64,000 nt of DNA from an uncultured Eubacteriales bacterium. Its GTDB lineage: Bacteria > Bacillota > Clostridia > Oscillospirales > Oscillospiraceae. Each line of letters begins with the position of its first letter. The stretch's first letter is position 1. The notes under the pieces are model-generated. The model was not told where the DNA came from. It did no database searches and worked only from the letters and a program-made list of their open reading frames with translations. The translations under genes and the position numbers were made by a program. This document shows positions 27,011 to 35,703 of the stretch, one piece after another. The DNA is taken from contig CASFFN010000001.1 of assembly GCA_949293985.1 (NCBI GenBank), forward strand, positions 1 through 64,000, given 5' to 3'.

Positions 27011-28497
27011 GCGAGAACAAAATTGGCAATGTGTATCTGGTGGGCGCCGGCTGCGGCAAGGGGGATTTGATTACCCTGCGGGGTCTGCGGCTGCTGGAAA
27101 CCTGTGATGCGGTGGTATATGACGACCTCATTGACAAGGCCCTTTTGCAGGCTGCGGCAAAAGCGGAAAAATACCCGGCAGGGAAGCGGTGCGGCCGTCA
27201 TTCCATGCCCCAGGAGGAGACCAACCGGCTGCTGGTGCAGCTGGCAAAGCAGGGGAAAAATGTGGTGCGGCTGAAAGGAGGCGACCCCTTTGTGTTCGGC
27301 AGAGGCGGGGAGGAAATCCTTACTTTGCAGGAGGCGGGGGTTCCCTATGAGGAAGTGCCGGGCATTTCCTCCTCCATCGCTATCCCGGCGGCGGCAGGCA
27401 TCCCTGTGACCCACCGGGAGCTGAGCCGGAGCTTCCATGTGATTACCGGCCACACCAACAAGCTGGGAGATGAACTCCCGGAATCCATGGAGGCCCTGGC
27501 CGCGCTGGACGGCACTTTGGTGTTTCTCATGGGCCTTTCCTCTCTGGAAAAAATTGCCCAGCGGCTGATGGCGGCGGGGAAGTCTCCGGATACTCCGGCG
27601 GCTGTGGTCTCCGGCGGCAATGCCCCCCATAAGGCCACGGTGCGGGGCACTTTGCAAAATATCGGAGAAAAGACAAGACAGGCCCAGGTACAGGCCCCGG
27701 CGGTAATTGTGGTGGGACAGGTGGCAGCCCTGCATATGGAGCCCACCGTAGCCTACCCCCTGGAAGGGGCAAAGGTAGGGCTTCTGGGTACTGAAAGCTT
27801 TGTGTCCAAACTGGAAAAGAGCTTCGGGGAGCTGGGGGCAGAAACCCACCGGATTCTTCACGGTGAAGTGGAGCGGCTTTCCATGGATTACTCCCTGGAA
27901 AGCCTGACAGACGGAAAACCCAAGTGGATTGTCCTTACCAGCTCCAACGGCGTGCGGTGCTTCTTTCAATGGCTTCGGGAGGAGAAAGTGGATGTGCGCC
28001 GGCTTGCCGCCTGTAAGTTTGCGGTAATTGGAAAATCGACAGGGGAAACCCTGGCAGAGGCCGGAATCCAGGCAGACCTGTGCCCGGAGATTGCCACCGG
28101 CAAGGCCATGGCGAATGCGCTGTGTCAGACTGCCGCAGCGGCGGAGGAGATTCTGCTGTTCCGTTCCCGGCTCAGTGACGATACGGTGCCCGGAATTCTG
28201 ACGGCCCAGGGTCTGACCGTCCGGGAATATCCCCTTTATGATACCTGTTACACGGTTCAGGAAAGCCCGGAAAACATGGATTACCTGATTTTCTGCAGCG
28301 CCTGGGCGGTGAAAACCTATTTTGAGAATTTCGGCGCCATTCCGGAGAAAACCCGGGGGGTTGCCATCGGCCCGGTAAGCGCCGCCCAGCTGAAAAGGAA
28401 TACGGATAGGCCCTTCCTGCCGGCGGAGGAAATTTCCGTTCCGGGAATTTTGAAAACCGTCCGCAGGGACTGGTCCGGGAAGCATTGCGGGGAGTGA
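27007..28497 (+). CDS. cobA-hemD: Fused uroporphyrinogen-III methyltransferase and synthase
   Basis: This 496-aa fusion has two parts. The CobA part (about 1-250) makes precorrin-2 from uroporphyrinogen III: VYLVGAGCGKGDLITLRG, GGDPFVFGRGGEE and VPGISSSIAIPAAAGIP. The HemD part (about 255-496) cyclises hydroxymethylbilane: TSSNGVRCFFQWLREE and CSAWAVKTYFENF. The ATG overlaps the sirC stop. The fusion joins two steps that follow one another and is common in Clostridia. Confidence 0.95.
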   Translation: MSENKIGNVYLVGAGCGKGDLITLRGLRLLETCDAVVYDDLIDKALLQAAAKAEKYPAGKRCGRHSMPQEETNRLLVQLAKQGKNVVRLKGGDPFVFGRGGEEILTLQEAGVPYEEVPGISSSIAIPAAAGIPVTHRELSRSFHVITGHTNKLGDELPESMEALAALDGTLVFLMGLSSLEKIAQRLMAAGKSPDTPAAVVSGGNAPHKATVRGTLQNIGEKTRQAQVQAPAVIVVGQVAALHMEPTVAYPLEGAKVGLLGTESFVSKLEKSFGELGAETHRILHGEVERLSMDYSLESLTDGKPKWIVLTSSNGVRCFFQWLREEKVDVRRLAACKFAVIGKSTGETLAEAGIQADLCPEIATGKAMANALCQTAAAAEEILLFRSRLSDDTVPGILTAQGLTVREYPLYDTCYTVQESPENMDYLIFCSAWAVKTYFENFGAIPEKTRGVAIGPVSAAQLKRNTDRPFLPAEEISVPGILKTVRRDWSGKHCGE

Positions 28498-28503
28498 AGC
28501 GGC

Positions 28504-28761
28504 TTGCAGACAGAAAAAACCCAAAAGGCGATTTCCCTCTTACAGGAGAAAGCCCGGGAGCTGGACAGACTGCCGAAAAAAAGCGACTTTCCGCCGGAGA
28601 GCATCGTGTTTATCAAGCAAATGCTGGGGCCCTGGACCAGAGCCCTGGAAAAGGCGGAACTGAAGCCGGTGAGCCAAAGCTATTTGGACAAAAAGGCCCG
28701 ATGCAAGGCCAAGCGCAGGGAAAAGCGAAATTCCCGGCAGGAGAAACAGGAGAAGAAGTGA
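28504..28761 (+). CDS. Small basic protein with homing-endonuclease-repeat-like motif
   Basis: This 85-aa protein is very rich in Lys, Arg and Glu, with a charged C-terminal tail. It starts with TTG nine bases after GGGGAG and overlaps hemA by four bases (GTGA). Residues about 20-52 (LPKKSDFPPESIVFIKQ, then GPWTRALEKAELKP) resemble the short helical repeat attached to some homing endonucleases (pattern P-x-D...P...GxWxxALxxAxLxP), but no nuclease domain is present. It may bind nucleic acid. Its tight fit between hemD and hemA suggests it is translated. I do not recognise a function. Confidence 0.65.
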   Translation: MQTEKTQKAISLLQEKARELDRLPKKSDFPPESIVFIKQMLGPWTRALEKAELKPVSQSYLDKKARCKAKRREKRNSRQEKQEKK

Positions 28762-29999
28762 GCGTGACGAGTTTGGACATTCGGATGGCGGGCATCGACT
28801 ATCAGTTGGCTGGGGTGGAGATTCGGGAGATTTTCTCCTTCACCAAGGCTTCCCTGGCCGAGGCACTGCAGCAAATCAAAAAGGAAAACCCGGATTTAGG
28901 GTGCGTGATTCTCTCCACCTGCAACCGGACGGAAATCTGGCTCCACGGGGGCGACGTCTCGCCCATTGGCCTTTTGTGCCGGTTAAAGGGGGTGGAGGAA
29001 GATGCCTACCGCAGCTTCTTCCAGCACCGGCAGGGAAAAAAGGCGGTGCACTATCTTATGGAGCTGGCCTGCGGTCTGCGCTCCCAGATTTTCGGAGAAG
29101 ACCAGATTCTCACCCAGGTGAAGCAGGCCATTGGCTTTTCCCGGGCATATCAAAGCGCGGATACGGTGCTGGAGGTGCTGTTTCGGGATGCGGTGACGGC
29201 GGCCAAGCGGGTAAAAACCGAATTGCGGCTGACGGCGGTAAACCGCTCTATGGCGGCAGGTACCCTGGAACTGCTGGAAAAAAAGCTGGGAGCCCTGGAA
29301 AATAAAAAATGTATGGTTATCGGAAACGGGGAGATGGGCCGGCTGGCGGCGGCGGAGCTGCGGAGCCGGGGCTGCCGGGTGCTGATGACCCTGCGGCAGT
29401 ATAAGGGGCGGGACGCCATTATCCCCGCCGGCTGCCGGGCCATTCCCTACGAGGAGCGGATGGATTATCTGCCCCAGATGGATATTGTCCTCAGCGCTAC
29501 CTCCAGTCCCCACTACACCATCAAAAAAGAGACGGTAGAGGCGCTGGAGCTGCCCAACCCTGTGACCATTGTGGACCTGGCAGTCCCCCGGGATGTAGAC
29601 CCCCGTCTGAAAGACTACCATCAGCTGTCCGTTTATGATGTGGATGATTTGGGAGGCGCCCTCCGGCAGGAGGATGTGGCCCAGACCCAAAAGGCCCGGG
29701 CCTTGCTGGAAGAATACGAGGGGGAGTTTTCCCACTGGTATGATTTTCGGGAATGGGTGCCCCTGGTGCAGCATATCGGCGAAGTCGCGGGGCAGGAGGT
29801 GGCCTGGCGCAGCCAGAAGACCATCCGGGAGCTGGATATCTCCCAGGAGACAGGGAAAATTCTGTCCCAGGCGGTGTCCGTTGCCGCCCAGAAGTCCGTA
29901 GCCAAGCTGCTCTATGGACTGCGGGAGTACCTGGACGCCCAGCAGCTGAAAATCTGTATGGAGGGCTTGCGCCGCTCCCTGGAGGAGGATGGAGAATGA
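28758..29999 (+). CDS. hemA: Glutamyl-tRNA reductase
   Basis: This 413-aa enzyme reduces glutamyl-tRNA to glutamate-1-semialdehyde in the C5 route. The catalytic Cys is C55 in ILSTCNRTEIW. An NADPH-binding domain begins near CMVIGNGEMGRLAA, and a long helical dimer region ends the protein. The GTG at 28758 has CAGGAG upstream and overlaps the small gene before it. The C5 enzymes in this run make the supply of tetrapyrrole precursor part of the B12-controlled unit. Confidence 0.95.
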   Translation: MSVTSLDIRMAGIDYQLAGVEIREIFSFTKASLAEALQQIKKENPDLGCVILSTCNRTEIWLHGGDVSPIGLLCRLKGVEEDAYRSFFQHRQGKKAVHYLMELACGLRSQIFGEDQILTQVKQAIGFSRAYQSADTVLEVLFRDAVTAAKRVKTELRLTAVNRSMAAGTLELLEKKLGALENKKCMVIGNGEMGRLAAAELRSRGCRVLMTLRQYKGRDAIIPAGCRAIPYEERMDYLPQMDIVLSATSSPHYTIKKETVEALELPNPVTIVDLAVPRDVDPRLKDYHQLSVYDVDDLGGALRQEDVAQTQKARALLEEYEGEFSHWYDFREWVPLVQHIGEVAGQEVAWRSQKTIRELDISQETGKILSQAVSVAAQKSVAKLLYGLREYLDAQQLKICMEGLRRSLEEDGE

Positions 30000-30877
30000 G
30001 AACCATCAAAGTAGGCAGCCGGGACAGCCTCCTGGCGGTGGCTCAGACAAAGCTTGTGATGGAGCAGATACAAAGGGCCAACCCGGCGCTGAAGCTGGAG
30101 CTGGTGACCATGAAAACAACCGGAGATAAAATTCTGGACAAGAGCCTGGACAAGGTAGGAGGCAAGGGCCTGTTTGTAAAGGAACTGGACGATGCCCTTC
30201 TAAGTGAGCAGGTGGACATCACCGTTCACAGCCTGAAAGATATGCCCATGGAGGTGAATCCCGATTTGCCCCTGGTGGCTTTTTCCCGGCGGGGCGACCC
30301 CCGGGACGCCCTGGTGCTGCCCCAGGGGGGTGCGGAAAAACCGGAAATCAATATGGGTACATCCAGCCTGCGCAGAAAGCTCCAGCTGGCAAAGCTCTAT
30401 GACAATCCCAATTTTTCTCTGGTGCGGGGCAATATCATCACCCGTCTGCGGAAGCTGGACGAGGGGCAGTACACCGCCCTGATTCTGGCAGCCGCCGGAC
30501 TGGAGCGGGCGGGGCTGGGGAGCCGGATCTGCCGCCGGTTTGACCCGGTGACGGAAGTGATTCCCTCCGCCGGTCAGGGAATCTTAGCGGTGCAGGGAAG
30601 GCTGGGAGAGGATTACAGCTTCTTGCAGCCGGTAAACAACCCGGAATCCGCCTGGATGGCCCTGGCGGAGCGGGGCTTCGTTACCCGGCTGGATGGGGGC
30701 TGCTCTTCTCCCATGGCGGCCTATGCCCAGGTGCACGGGCAGGAGCTGCGGCTCACCGGGCTTTATTACCACGCTCCTTCCGGAGAATATTCCGTGGATT
30801 CGGCGGTGGCTTCTCTGGAGGAAGCGGAAAAAACAGGCACTCTGCTGGCGGAAAAAATGCTCCGCCAATGGATGTAA
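29996..30877 (+). CDS. hemC: Porphobilinogen deaminase (hydroxymethylbilane synthase)
   Basis: This 293-aa enzyme polymerises four porphobilinogens on a dipyrromethane cofactor bound to C236 (LDGGCSSPMAAY). The N terminus IKVGSRDSLLAVAQT, then LVTMKTTGD and VHSLKDMPM, are conserved. The ATG overlaps the hemA stop by four bases. It feeds the HemD half of the upstream fusion. Confidence 0.95.
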   Translation: MRTIKVGSRDSLLAVAQTKLVMEQIQRANPALKLELVTMKTTGDKILDKSLDKVGGKGLFVKELDDALLSEQVDITVHSLKDMPMEVNPDLPLVAFSRRGDPRDALVLPQGGAEKPEINMGTSSLRRKLQLAKLYDNPNFSLVRGNIITRLRKLDEGQYTALILAAAGLERAGLGSRICRRFDPVTEVIPSAGQGILAVQGRLGEDYSFLQPVNNPESAWMALAERGFVTRLDGGCSSPMAAYAQVHGQELRLTGLYYHAPSGEYSVDSAVASLEEAEKTGTLLAEKMLRQWM

Positions 30878-30894
30878 GAAAGGAAATGTTGGCT

Positions 30895-31881
30895 ATGGAA
30901 ATGTTACAGCGTCCCCGCCGTCTCCGGGGCAATGGTGTCATCCGCAATATGGTGCGGGAAACCAGAATCAGCAAAAATTCTCTCATGTATCCTGTGTTTG
31001 TCCGGGAAGGGTCCGGTATCGAGGAGGAGATTCCCACCCTGCCGGGTCAGTTCCGCTACTCCCCGGATAAGCTCCTTTATAAGCTGGAGACGCTGTCCAA
31101 GGCCGGCGTACCCTCTGTGATGCTCTTTGGCATCCCCGACCATAAAGACGAGTGGGGCACTTCTGCCTGGGTTGAGGATGGCGTGGTGCAGAAGGCGCTC
31201 CGCCAGGCAAAGGAAGCCTTCCCCAACCTCTACTATGTGACGGATGTGTGTATGTGCGAGTATACCTCCCACGGCCACTGCGGCATCCTCTGCGGTCACG
31301 ATGTGGACAACGACAAGACCCTGCCCCGGCTGGCTCAGATTGCTTTGTCCCATGTTCAGGCCGGTGCGGATATGGTGGCGCCTTCCGATATGATGGACGG
31401 CCGGATTCTGGCCATCCGCCGGGAGCTGGACAAGAACGGCTATGAAAACACCCCCATCATGTCCTATGCGGTGAAGTATGCCTCCTCCTTCTATGGCCCC
31501 TTCCGGGAGGCTGCCGGGTCCGCTCCTTCCTTTGGCGACCGGAAAAGCTACCAGATGGACTTCCACAACCGGATGGAAGGGGTAAAGGAAGCGGAACTGG
31601 ATTTGCAGGAGGGTGCGGACATCCTCATGGTCAAGCCTGCCATGGCCTACCTGGATGTGGTGAAAGAGATTGCCGACCGGTTCCCCATGGTGCCCACCGC
31701 CGCGTACAGCGTCAGCGGTGAATACGCCATGATAAAAGCCGCCGCCCAGAAGGGCTGGATTGACGAAACCCAGGTGGCCTGCGAAACCGCAGTGAATATT
31801 TTCAGAGCCGGAGCGGATATCCTCATCACCTACTATGCCCAGGAGCTGGCAGGCTGGATTGCGGAAGGCCGGATTGGTTAA
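30895..31881 (+). CDS. hemB: Delta-aminolevulinic acid dehydratase
   Basis: This 328-aa porphobilinogen synthase has active-site lysines in SYAVKYASSFYGPFR and LMVKPAMAYLD, and a cysteine-rich metal site VTDVCMCEYTSHGHC, pointing to a zinc-dependent form. The ATG at 30895 is preferred because AAAGGA lies ten bases upstream; earlier in-frame ATGs at 30868 and 30886 would overlap or touch that site. Confidence 0.94.
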   Translation: MEMLQRPRRLRGNGVIRNMVRETRISKNSLMYPVFVREGSGIEEEIPTLPGQFRYSPDKLLYKLETLSKAGVPSVMLFGIPDHKDEWGTSAWVEDGVVQKALRQAKEAFPNLYYVTDVCMCEYTSHGHCGILCGHDVDNDKTLPRLAQIALSHVQAGADMVAPSDMMDGRILAIRRELDKNGYENTPIMSYAVKYASSFYGPFREAAGSAPSFGDRKSYQMDFHNRMEGVKEAELDLQEGADILMVKPAMAYLDVVKEIADRFPMVPTAAYSVSGEYAMIKAAAQKGWIDETQVACETAVNIFRAGADILITYYAQELAGWIAEGRIG

Positions 31882-31894
31882 AGGTGGTAAAAGT

Positions 31895-33172
31895 ATGACA
31901 AGATCGGAAGAACTGTTTGAAAAAGCAAAAATTTTGATTCCCGGCGGCGTCAACAGCCCGGTGCGGGCCTTTGGCTCCGTGGGGGAGTGCCCCCGGTTCA
32001 TTGCAAAAGCCCGGGGAACCCAAATCTGGGATGTGGACGGAAACCAGTACACGGATTATATCGGCTCCTGGGGCCCCATGATTCTGGGGCATAACCACCC
32101 GGCGGTGCTGGAAGCTGCCATGGAGGCCGCCAAAAACGGCCTGAGCTTCGGCGCAGCTACCGAGGCAGAGGTGACCATGGCCCAGCTGGTGTGCGGCCTG
32201 GTGCCCTCCATCCAGATGGTGCGGATGGTAAACTCCGGCACGGAGGCGGTGATGAGCGCCATCCGGGCGGCCCGTGGCTTTACCGGGCGGGATAAGATTA
32301 TCAAGTTCGCCGGCTGCTACCACGGCCATTGCGACGCCATGCTGGTTAAGGCCGGTTCCGGCGTGATGACAAACGGCGTGCCGGACAGCGCCGGTGTTCC
32401 CGGCGGCTGCGCTGCCGATACCTTGACTGCCGTGTATAATGACCTGGAAAGCGTGGAGCAGCTTCTGCTGGACAATCCCGGTCAGGTGGCGGCGGTGATT
32501 ATCGAGCCGGTGGCTGCCAACATGGGCGTGGTGACCCCCAAGGAGGGCTTCCTCCAGGGCTTGCGCAAGCTGTGCGACCAGCACGGTACCCTGCTGATTT
32601 TTGACGAGGTGATTACCGGCTTCCGCCTGGGACTGCAAGGTGCCCAGGGGGTCTTTGGGGTCACTCCCGACCTGACCACTTTCGGAAAGATTGTGGGAGC
32701 CGGTATGCCTGTGGGCGCTTACGGCGGCAGAAGAGAGATTATGGAAACCATCTCCCCGGTAGGCCGGGTCTACCAGGCCGGTACCCTCAGCGGCAACCCG
32801 GTGGCTATGGCAGCCGGCATCTGCCAGCTGAATATTTTGCAGAACCACCCGGAGGTGTATACCCATATCAACGCCCTGGGGGATCGGCTCCGCAAGGGCC
32901 TCCAGGAGATTGTCACCCGCCGGGGCGCAGCAGCCCAGGTCACCGGTACCGGCTCTCTGGCCTGCCTGTTCTTCACGGACAAGGCTGTGGTGGATTACGA
33001 AACCGCCAAGACCTCCGATACGAAGCGTTTTGGGGACTACTTCCGCCATATGCTAAGCCACGGCTTCTACTTCGCCCCCTCCCAGTTTGAAGCCATCTTC
33101 CTCTCCAACGCCCATACCAACGAGGACATCGACCGGGTGCTGGAAACCGCAGACGCATTCTTTGCAAAATAA
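31895..33172 (+). CDS. hemL: Glutamate-1-semialdehyde 2,1-aminomutase
   Basis: This 425-aa PLP enzyme makes 5-aminolevulinate. K265 in TTFGKIVGAGMPVGAYGG is the PLP lysine, and NSGTEAVMSAIRAARG and GCYHGHCDAML are conserved. AGGTGG precedes the ATG at 31895. It is the last gene of the cobalamin/heme run and is followed by a terminator at 33178-33211. With hemA, hemB and hemC it gives a full route from glutamyl-tRNA to hydroxymethylbilane. Confidence 0.95.
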   Translation: MTRSEELFEKAKILIPGGVNSPVRAFGSVGECPRFIAKARGTQIWDVDGNQYTDYIGSWGPMILGHNHPAVLEAAMEAAKNGLSFGAATEAEVTMAQLVCGLVPSIQMVRMVNSGTEAVMSAIRAARGFTGRDKIIKFAGCYHGHCDAMLVKAGSGVMTNGVPDSAGVPGGCAADTLTAVYNDLESVEQLLLDNPGQVAAVIIEPVAANMGVVTPKEGFLQGLRKLCDQHGTLLIFDEVITGFRLGLQGAQGVFGVTPDLTTFGKIVGAGMPVGAYGGRREIMETISPVGRVYQAGTLSGNPVAMAAGICQLNILQNHPEVYTHINALGDRLRKGLQEIVTRRGAAAQVTGTGSLACLFFTDKAVVDYETAKTSDTKRFGDYFRHMLSHGFYFAPSQFEAIFLSNAHTNEDIDRVLETADAFFAK

Positions 33173-33177
33173 TATCA

Positions 33178-33211
33178 TGGGCCAACTCCCAAGCAGGGGT
33201 TGGCCCATATG
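33178..33211. terminator. Terminator between hemL and the convergent XRE gene
   Basis: ATGGGCCAACTCC and GGGGTTGGCCCAT pair almost perfectly around a short loop. The plus-strand tail is TATGTTTT and the minus-strand tail is GATATTATTTT, so it may work in both directions between the converging genes. Confidence 0.75.
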
Positions 33212-33213
33212 TT

Positions 33214-33690
33214 TTACAGCTTGTTCTTTATCCCCATAAGCACAATGCCCGTACAGGTGACGGTGACAATACAAAGATATATCCCAATTCCCAGACTCAC
33301 CGCTGCGTCTTTCGAGGTGGCGAAACGAGCCACAACCAGGGCAAAATAGAATCCCCCAAGGGCCACCAATATCCCCCAAAACACATACCGGAGAATCCCT
33401 TTCCATTTTTCCTGACTTTCCTCATAGCTGAGAGATTCCAGAATGATATGGTCTGTCTGACTTTTAATCTGGGAATCATCCATGCGTTTGCCAGACAGCA
33501 ATTCTCCCACGGAAACCCCGAATATTTCCGCCAGGGGTTTGAGAAGGGAGGTGTCCGGCAACCCTTTTCCCGTTTCCCACCGGGAGATTGCCTTGTCTGT
33601 CACCTCCAGTTTTTCCGCCAGCTCCTTTTGGGTCAGCCCCAGCTCCTTTCGCAGCTGGGCGATAAAACAGCCGGTTACCTTTGCATCCAT
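33214..33690 (-). CDS. XRE-family regulator with membrane anchor
   Basis: This 158-aa protein has an N-terminal helix-turn-helix (LGLTQKELAEKLEVTDKAIS, about residues 18-38, and RWETGKGLPD) and two hydrophobic segments near the C terminus (about 95-117 and 128-150). Such membrane-anchored HTH proteins often sense envelope or cell-state signals, but the target is unknown. GGAGGTGG precedes the ATG on the minus strand. It is divergent from the two-component system at 33858, which it could influence; nothing in the sequence proves this. Confidence 0.85.
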   Translation of the reverse strand: MDAKVTGCFIAQLRKELGLTQKELAEKLEVTDKAISRWETGKGLPDTSLLKPLAEIFGVSVGELLSGKRMDDSQIKSQTDHIILESLSYEESQEKWKGILRYVFWGILVALGGFYFALVVARFATSKDAAVSLGIGIYLCIVTVTCTGIVLMGIKNKL

Positions 33691-33798
33691 ACAGCCACCT
33701 CCTTTGCCTCAATTGTATTCTTTCCTTCTTCAAAATGCAACCTATGGAGGGTAGAATTTCGTAGAGAGGGGAAAATGATAACAAAACTGTAATATTCG

Positions 33799-33828
33799 TT
33801 GCAAGGGAGGTCGCCTTTGTGGTATGAT
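33799..33828 (+). promoter_or_regulatory. Promoter of the two-component system
   Basis: TTGCAA (33799-33804), 18 bases, TATGAT (33823-33828), 29 bases before the regulator ATG. Confidence 0.6.
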
Positions 33829-33857
33829 TACCCCAGAAAACAAAAGGAGGCAAGGAT

Positions 33858-34529
33858 ATGACAAAGCTTTTGCTGGTGGAGGACGACCCGGGGATTGTCC
33901 GGAGTCTGACGGAGTTTTTGCAGTCGGAAGGCTTTCTGGTGGACAGCGCCAGCGGACAGGGGAGAGCCTGCCGGCTTTTGGAGGAAAATTCCTATGATTT
34001 GGTGCTGCTGGATATTTCCCTGGGAGACGGCAATGGTTTTTCCCTGTGCAAAATCATCAAGTCTGAGTACCAGATTCCGGTGATTTTCCTCACCGCCTCC
34101 TCCGATGAGTACAGCACTGTCACCGGCTTTGAGCTGGGAGCGGACGACTATATCCCCAAGCCCTTCCGCCCCCGGGAACTGATTTCCCGGATCAAGAACA
34201 TTCTCCGGCTGACTGGCAGCTCCGGGGGAAAAATCCGCCTGGGGGATGTGCTGGTGGACACGGAAAAGGGAACCGCCAGCAAAAACGGACGGGACTTGTA
34301 CCTGTCCGCCCTGGAATACCGGCTTTTGCTGGTGTTTCTCAATAACCGGGGGCAGATTCTCTCCCGCACCCAGCTGCTGGAATCCATCTGGGACGTTGGA
34401 GGGGACTTTGTGAACGACAACACCCTGACGGTGTATATCAAACGCCTCCGGGAAAAAATCGAGGAAGACCCCCAGAACCCTGCCATCATCAAAACGGTCC
34501 GGGGGCTGGGCTATAAGGTGGAAGGCTGA
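33858..34529 (+). CDS. OmpR-family response regulator
   Basis: This 223-aa protein has a receiver domain (phosphoacceptor D52 in LLDISLGDGNGF, K near ADDYIPKPFRPRE) and a C-terminal winged helix ending VYIKRLREKIEED and RGLGYKVEG. It shares one base with the sensor kinase that follows and precedes an FtsX-type ABC transporter. This arrangement is typical of envelope-stress or antimicrobial-peptide modules of the BceRS type. The direct repeat at 35639-35655 may be its binding site. Confidence 0.93.
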   Translation: MTKLLLVEDDPGIVRSLTEFLQSEGFLVDSASGQGRACRLLEENSYDLVLLDISLGDGNGFSLCKIIKSEYQIPVIFLTASSDEYSTVTGFELGADDYIPKPFRPRELISRIKNILRLTGSSGGKIRLGDVLVDTEKGTASKNGRDLYLSALEYRLLLVFLNNRGQILSRTQLLESIWDVGGDFVNDNTLTVYIKRLREKIEEDPQNPAIIKTVRGLGYKVEG

Positions 34530-35533
34530 TGAAACTACTTAGAAATCCGGATGTACGGATGGGCAGCTGGGGAACCGTCGCCGTTACTGTGGCGGGCTGC
34601 GGCTTTGCCTGGTACCGGTGGGGGCTGGAAGCGGCGGGCTTCTTCCTGCTTCTCTGCGCCCTTTTCTATGGTATTTTCCTGGGAGCCGCCGCCTGGCGTT
34701 ACCGCCGGATTCGTACCATGGGGGAGGAGATTGACCGGATTCTCCATGGCAGCACGAAAATCTTTCTGGACAGCTGCCAGGAGGGGGAACTGGGAATCCT
34801 GGAAAGTGAGATTCAAAAAATGACCGTCCGCCTCCGGGAGCAGCACCACAGCCTGATGGAGGAAAAAGCCCACCTGGCAGACTCCCTGGCGGATATTTCC
34901 CACCAGATGCGAACGCCTCTCACCTCCATCAACCTTTTGGTGCAGCTTCTGGGGGAGGAGAACCAGTCCCCTCAGCGGAAAGCCCAGCTGCTCCGGGAGC
35001 TGCGAAGCCTTCTGGAGCGAATTGACTGGCTGATTACGGCGCTTCTGAAAATGTCCAAGCTGGATGCGGGAGTGGTGCAGCTAAAGCGGGAGAAGATTCC
35101 CATGGAAGCCCTGATTCACAAGGCGGCGGAACCCCTTCTGGTGCCCCTGGAGCTGCGGGACATTGCTTTGCGGATAGAATCCCAGGGTTTCTTTTATGGG
35201 GACATGGAATGGACCTGCGAGGCCCTGGGAAATGTGCTGAAAAACTGCATGGAGCATACCCCGGCAGGAGGAGAAATCCGGATAACCGCCCAGGAAAATC
35301 CCCTATACGCGCAGATTGTGGTGGGTGATAACGGGACAGGCATTGCTCCGGAGGATTTGCCCCACATCTTCCAGCGCTTTTACCGGGGAAAGAACGCCTC
35401 CGGCTCGGGCTTTGGGGTAGGGCTGGCACTGGCCAGAACCATTGTCATTTCCCAAAACGGCACCATCAAGGCGGAGAACAATCCCAGAGGCGGCGCCCGG
35501 TTCACCATTCGATTCTACAAAGGAGCCGTGTGA
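34529..35533 (+). CDS. Intramembrane-sensing type histidine kinase
   Basis: This 334-aa kinase has two N-terminal membrane helices (about 12-52) with almost no extracellular loop, then an H-box with H125 (DISHQMRTPLTSI), an N-box region (LGNVLKNCMEHTPAG), and the ATP lid GDNGTGIAPEDLPHIFQRFY. Kinases without a sensor loop next to FtsX-type transporters often sense through the transporter itself. It pairs with the regulator just upstream. Confidence 0.9.
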   Translation: MKLLRNPDVRMGSWGTVAVTVAGCGFAWYRWGLEAAGFFLLLCALFYGIFLGAAAWRYRRIRTMGEEIDRILHGSTKIFLDSCQEGELGILESEIQKMTVRLREQHHSLMEEKAHLADSLADISHQMRTPLTSINLLVQLLGEENQSPQRKAQLLRELRSLLERIDWLITALLKMSKLDAGVVQLKREKIPMEALIHKAAEPLLVPLELRDIALRIESQGFFYGDMEWTCEALGNVLKNCMEHTPAGGEIRITAQENPLYAQIVVGDNGTGIAPEDLPHIFQRFYRGKNASGSGFGVGLALARTIVISQNGTIKAENNPRGGARFTIRFYKGAV

Positions 35534-35550
35534 CAGCGGCTCCTTTTTCA

Positions 35551-35613
35551 GAAAGCTCTGAATAAATAGACAAGAGCTGTTATCCAGCCGCAGACGATTT
35601 ATTCAGAGTTTCC
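35551..35613. repeat. Short inverted-repeat element, copy A (deleted form)
   Basis: 63 bp bounded by CTCTGAATAAAT and ATTTATTCAGAG. On the minus strand it begins GGAAACTCTGAATAAATCG, identical to the left ends of the other two copies, and has the CGGCTGGA segment; its far end (CAGCTCTTG...) resembles the right end of copy C. It therefore looks like an internally deleted relative, inserted between the kinase and the ABC genes. Confidence 0.75.
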
Positions 35614-35618
35614 TTAAA

Positions 35619-35655
35619 TGACAGCTTTGTTATAAAACTGTCACCTGGGTGTCAC
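35619..35655 (+). promoter_or_regulatory. Candidate response-regulator binding repeats
   Basis: TGTCAC occurs at 35639-35644 and again at 35650-35655, an 11-base spacing that puts both on one face of the helix, as OmpR-type regulators prefer. TGACAG at 35619-35624 is an upstream inverted half. They lie 48 bases before the ABC ATPase gene. That the neighbouring regulator binds here is inference. Confidence 0.5.
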
Positions 35656-35703
35656 TTGCAGCTGGTAACATGATACCATAACATCCATGAGGAGTGACGA
35701 ACA

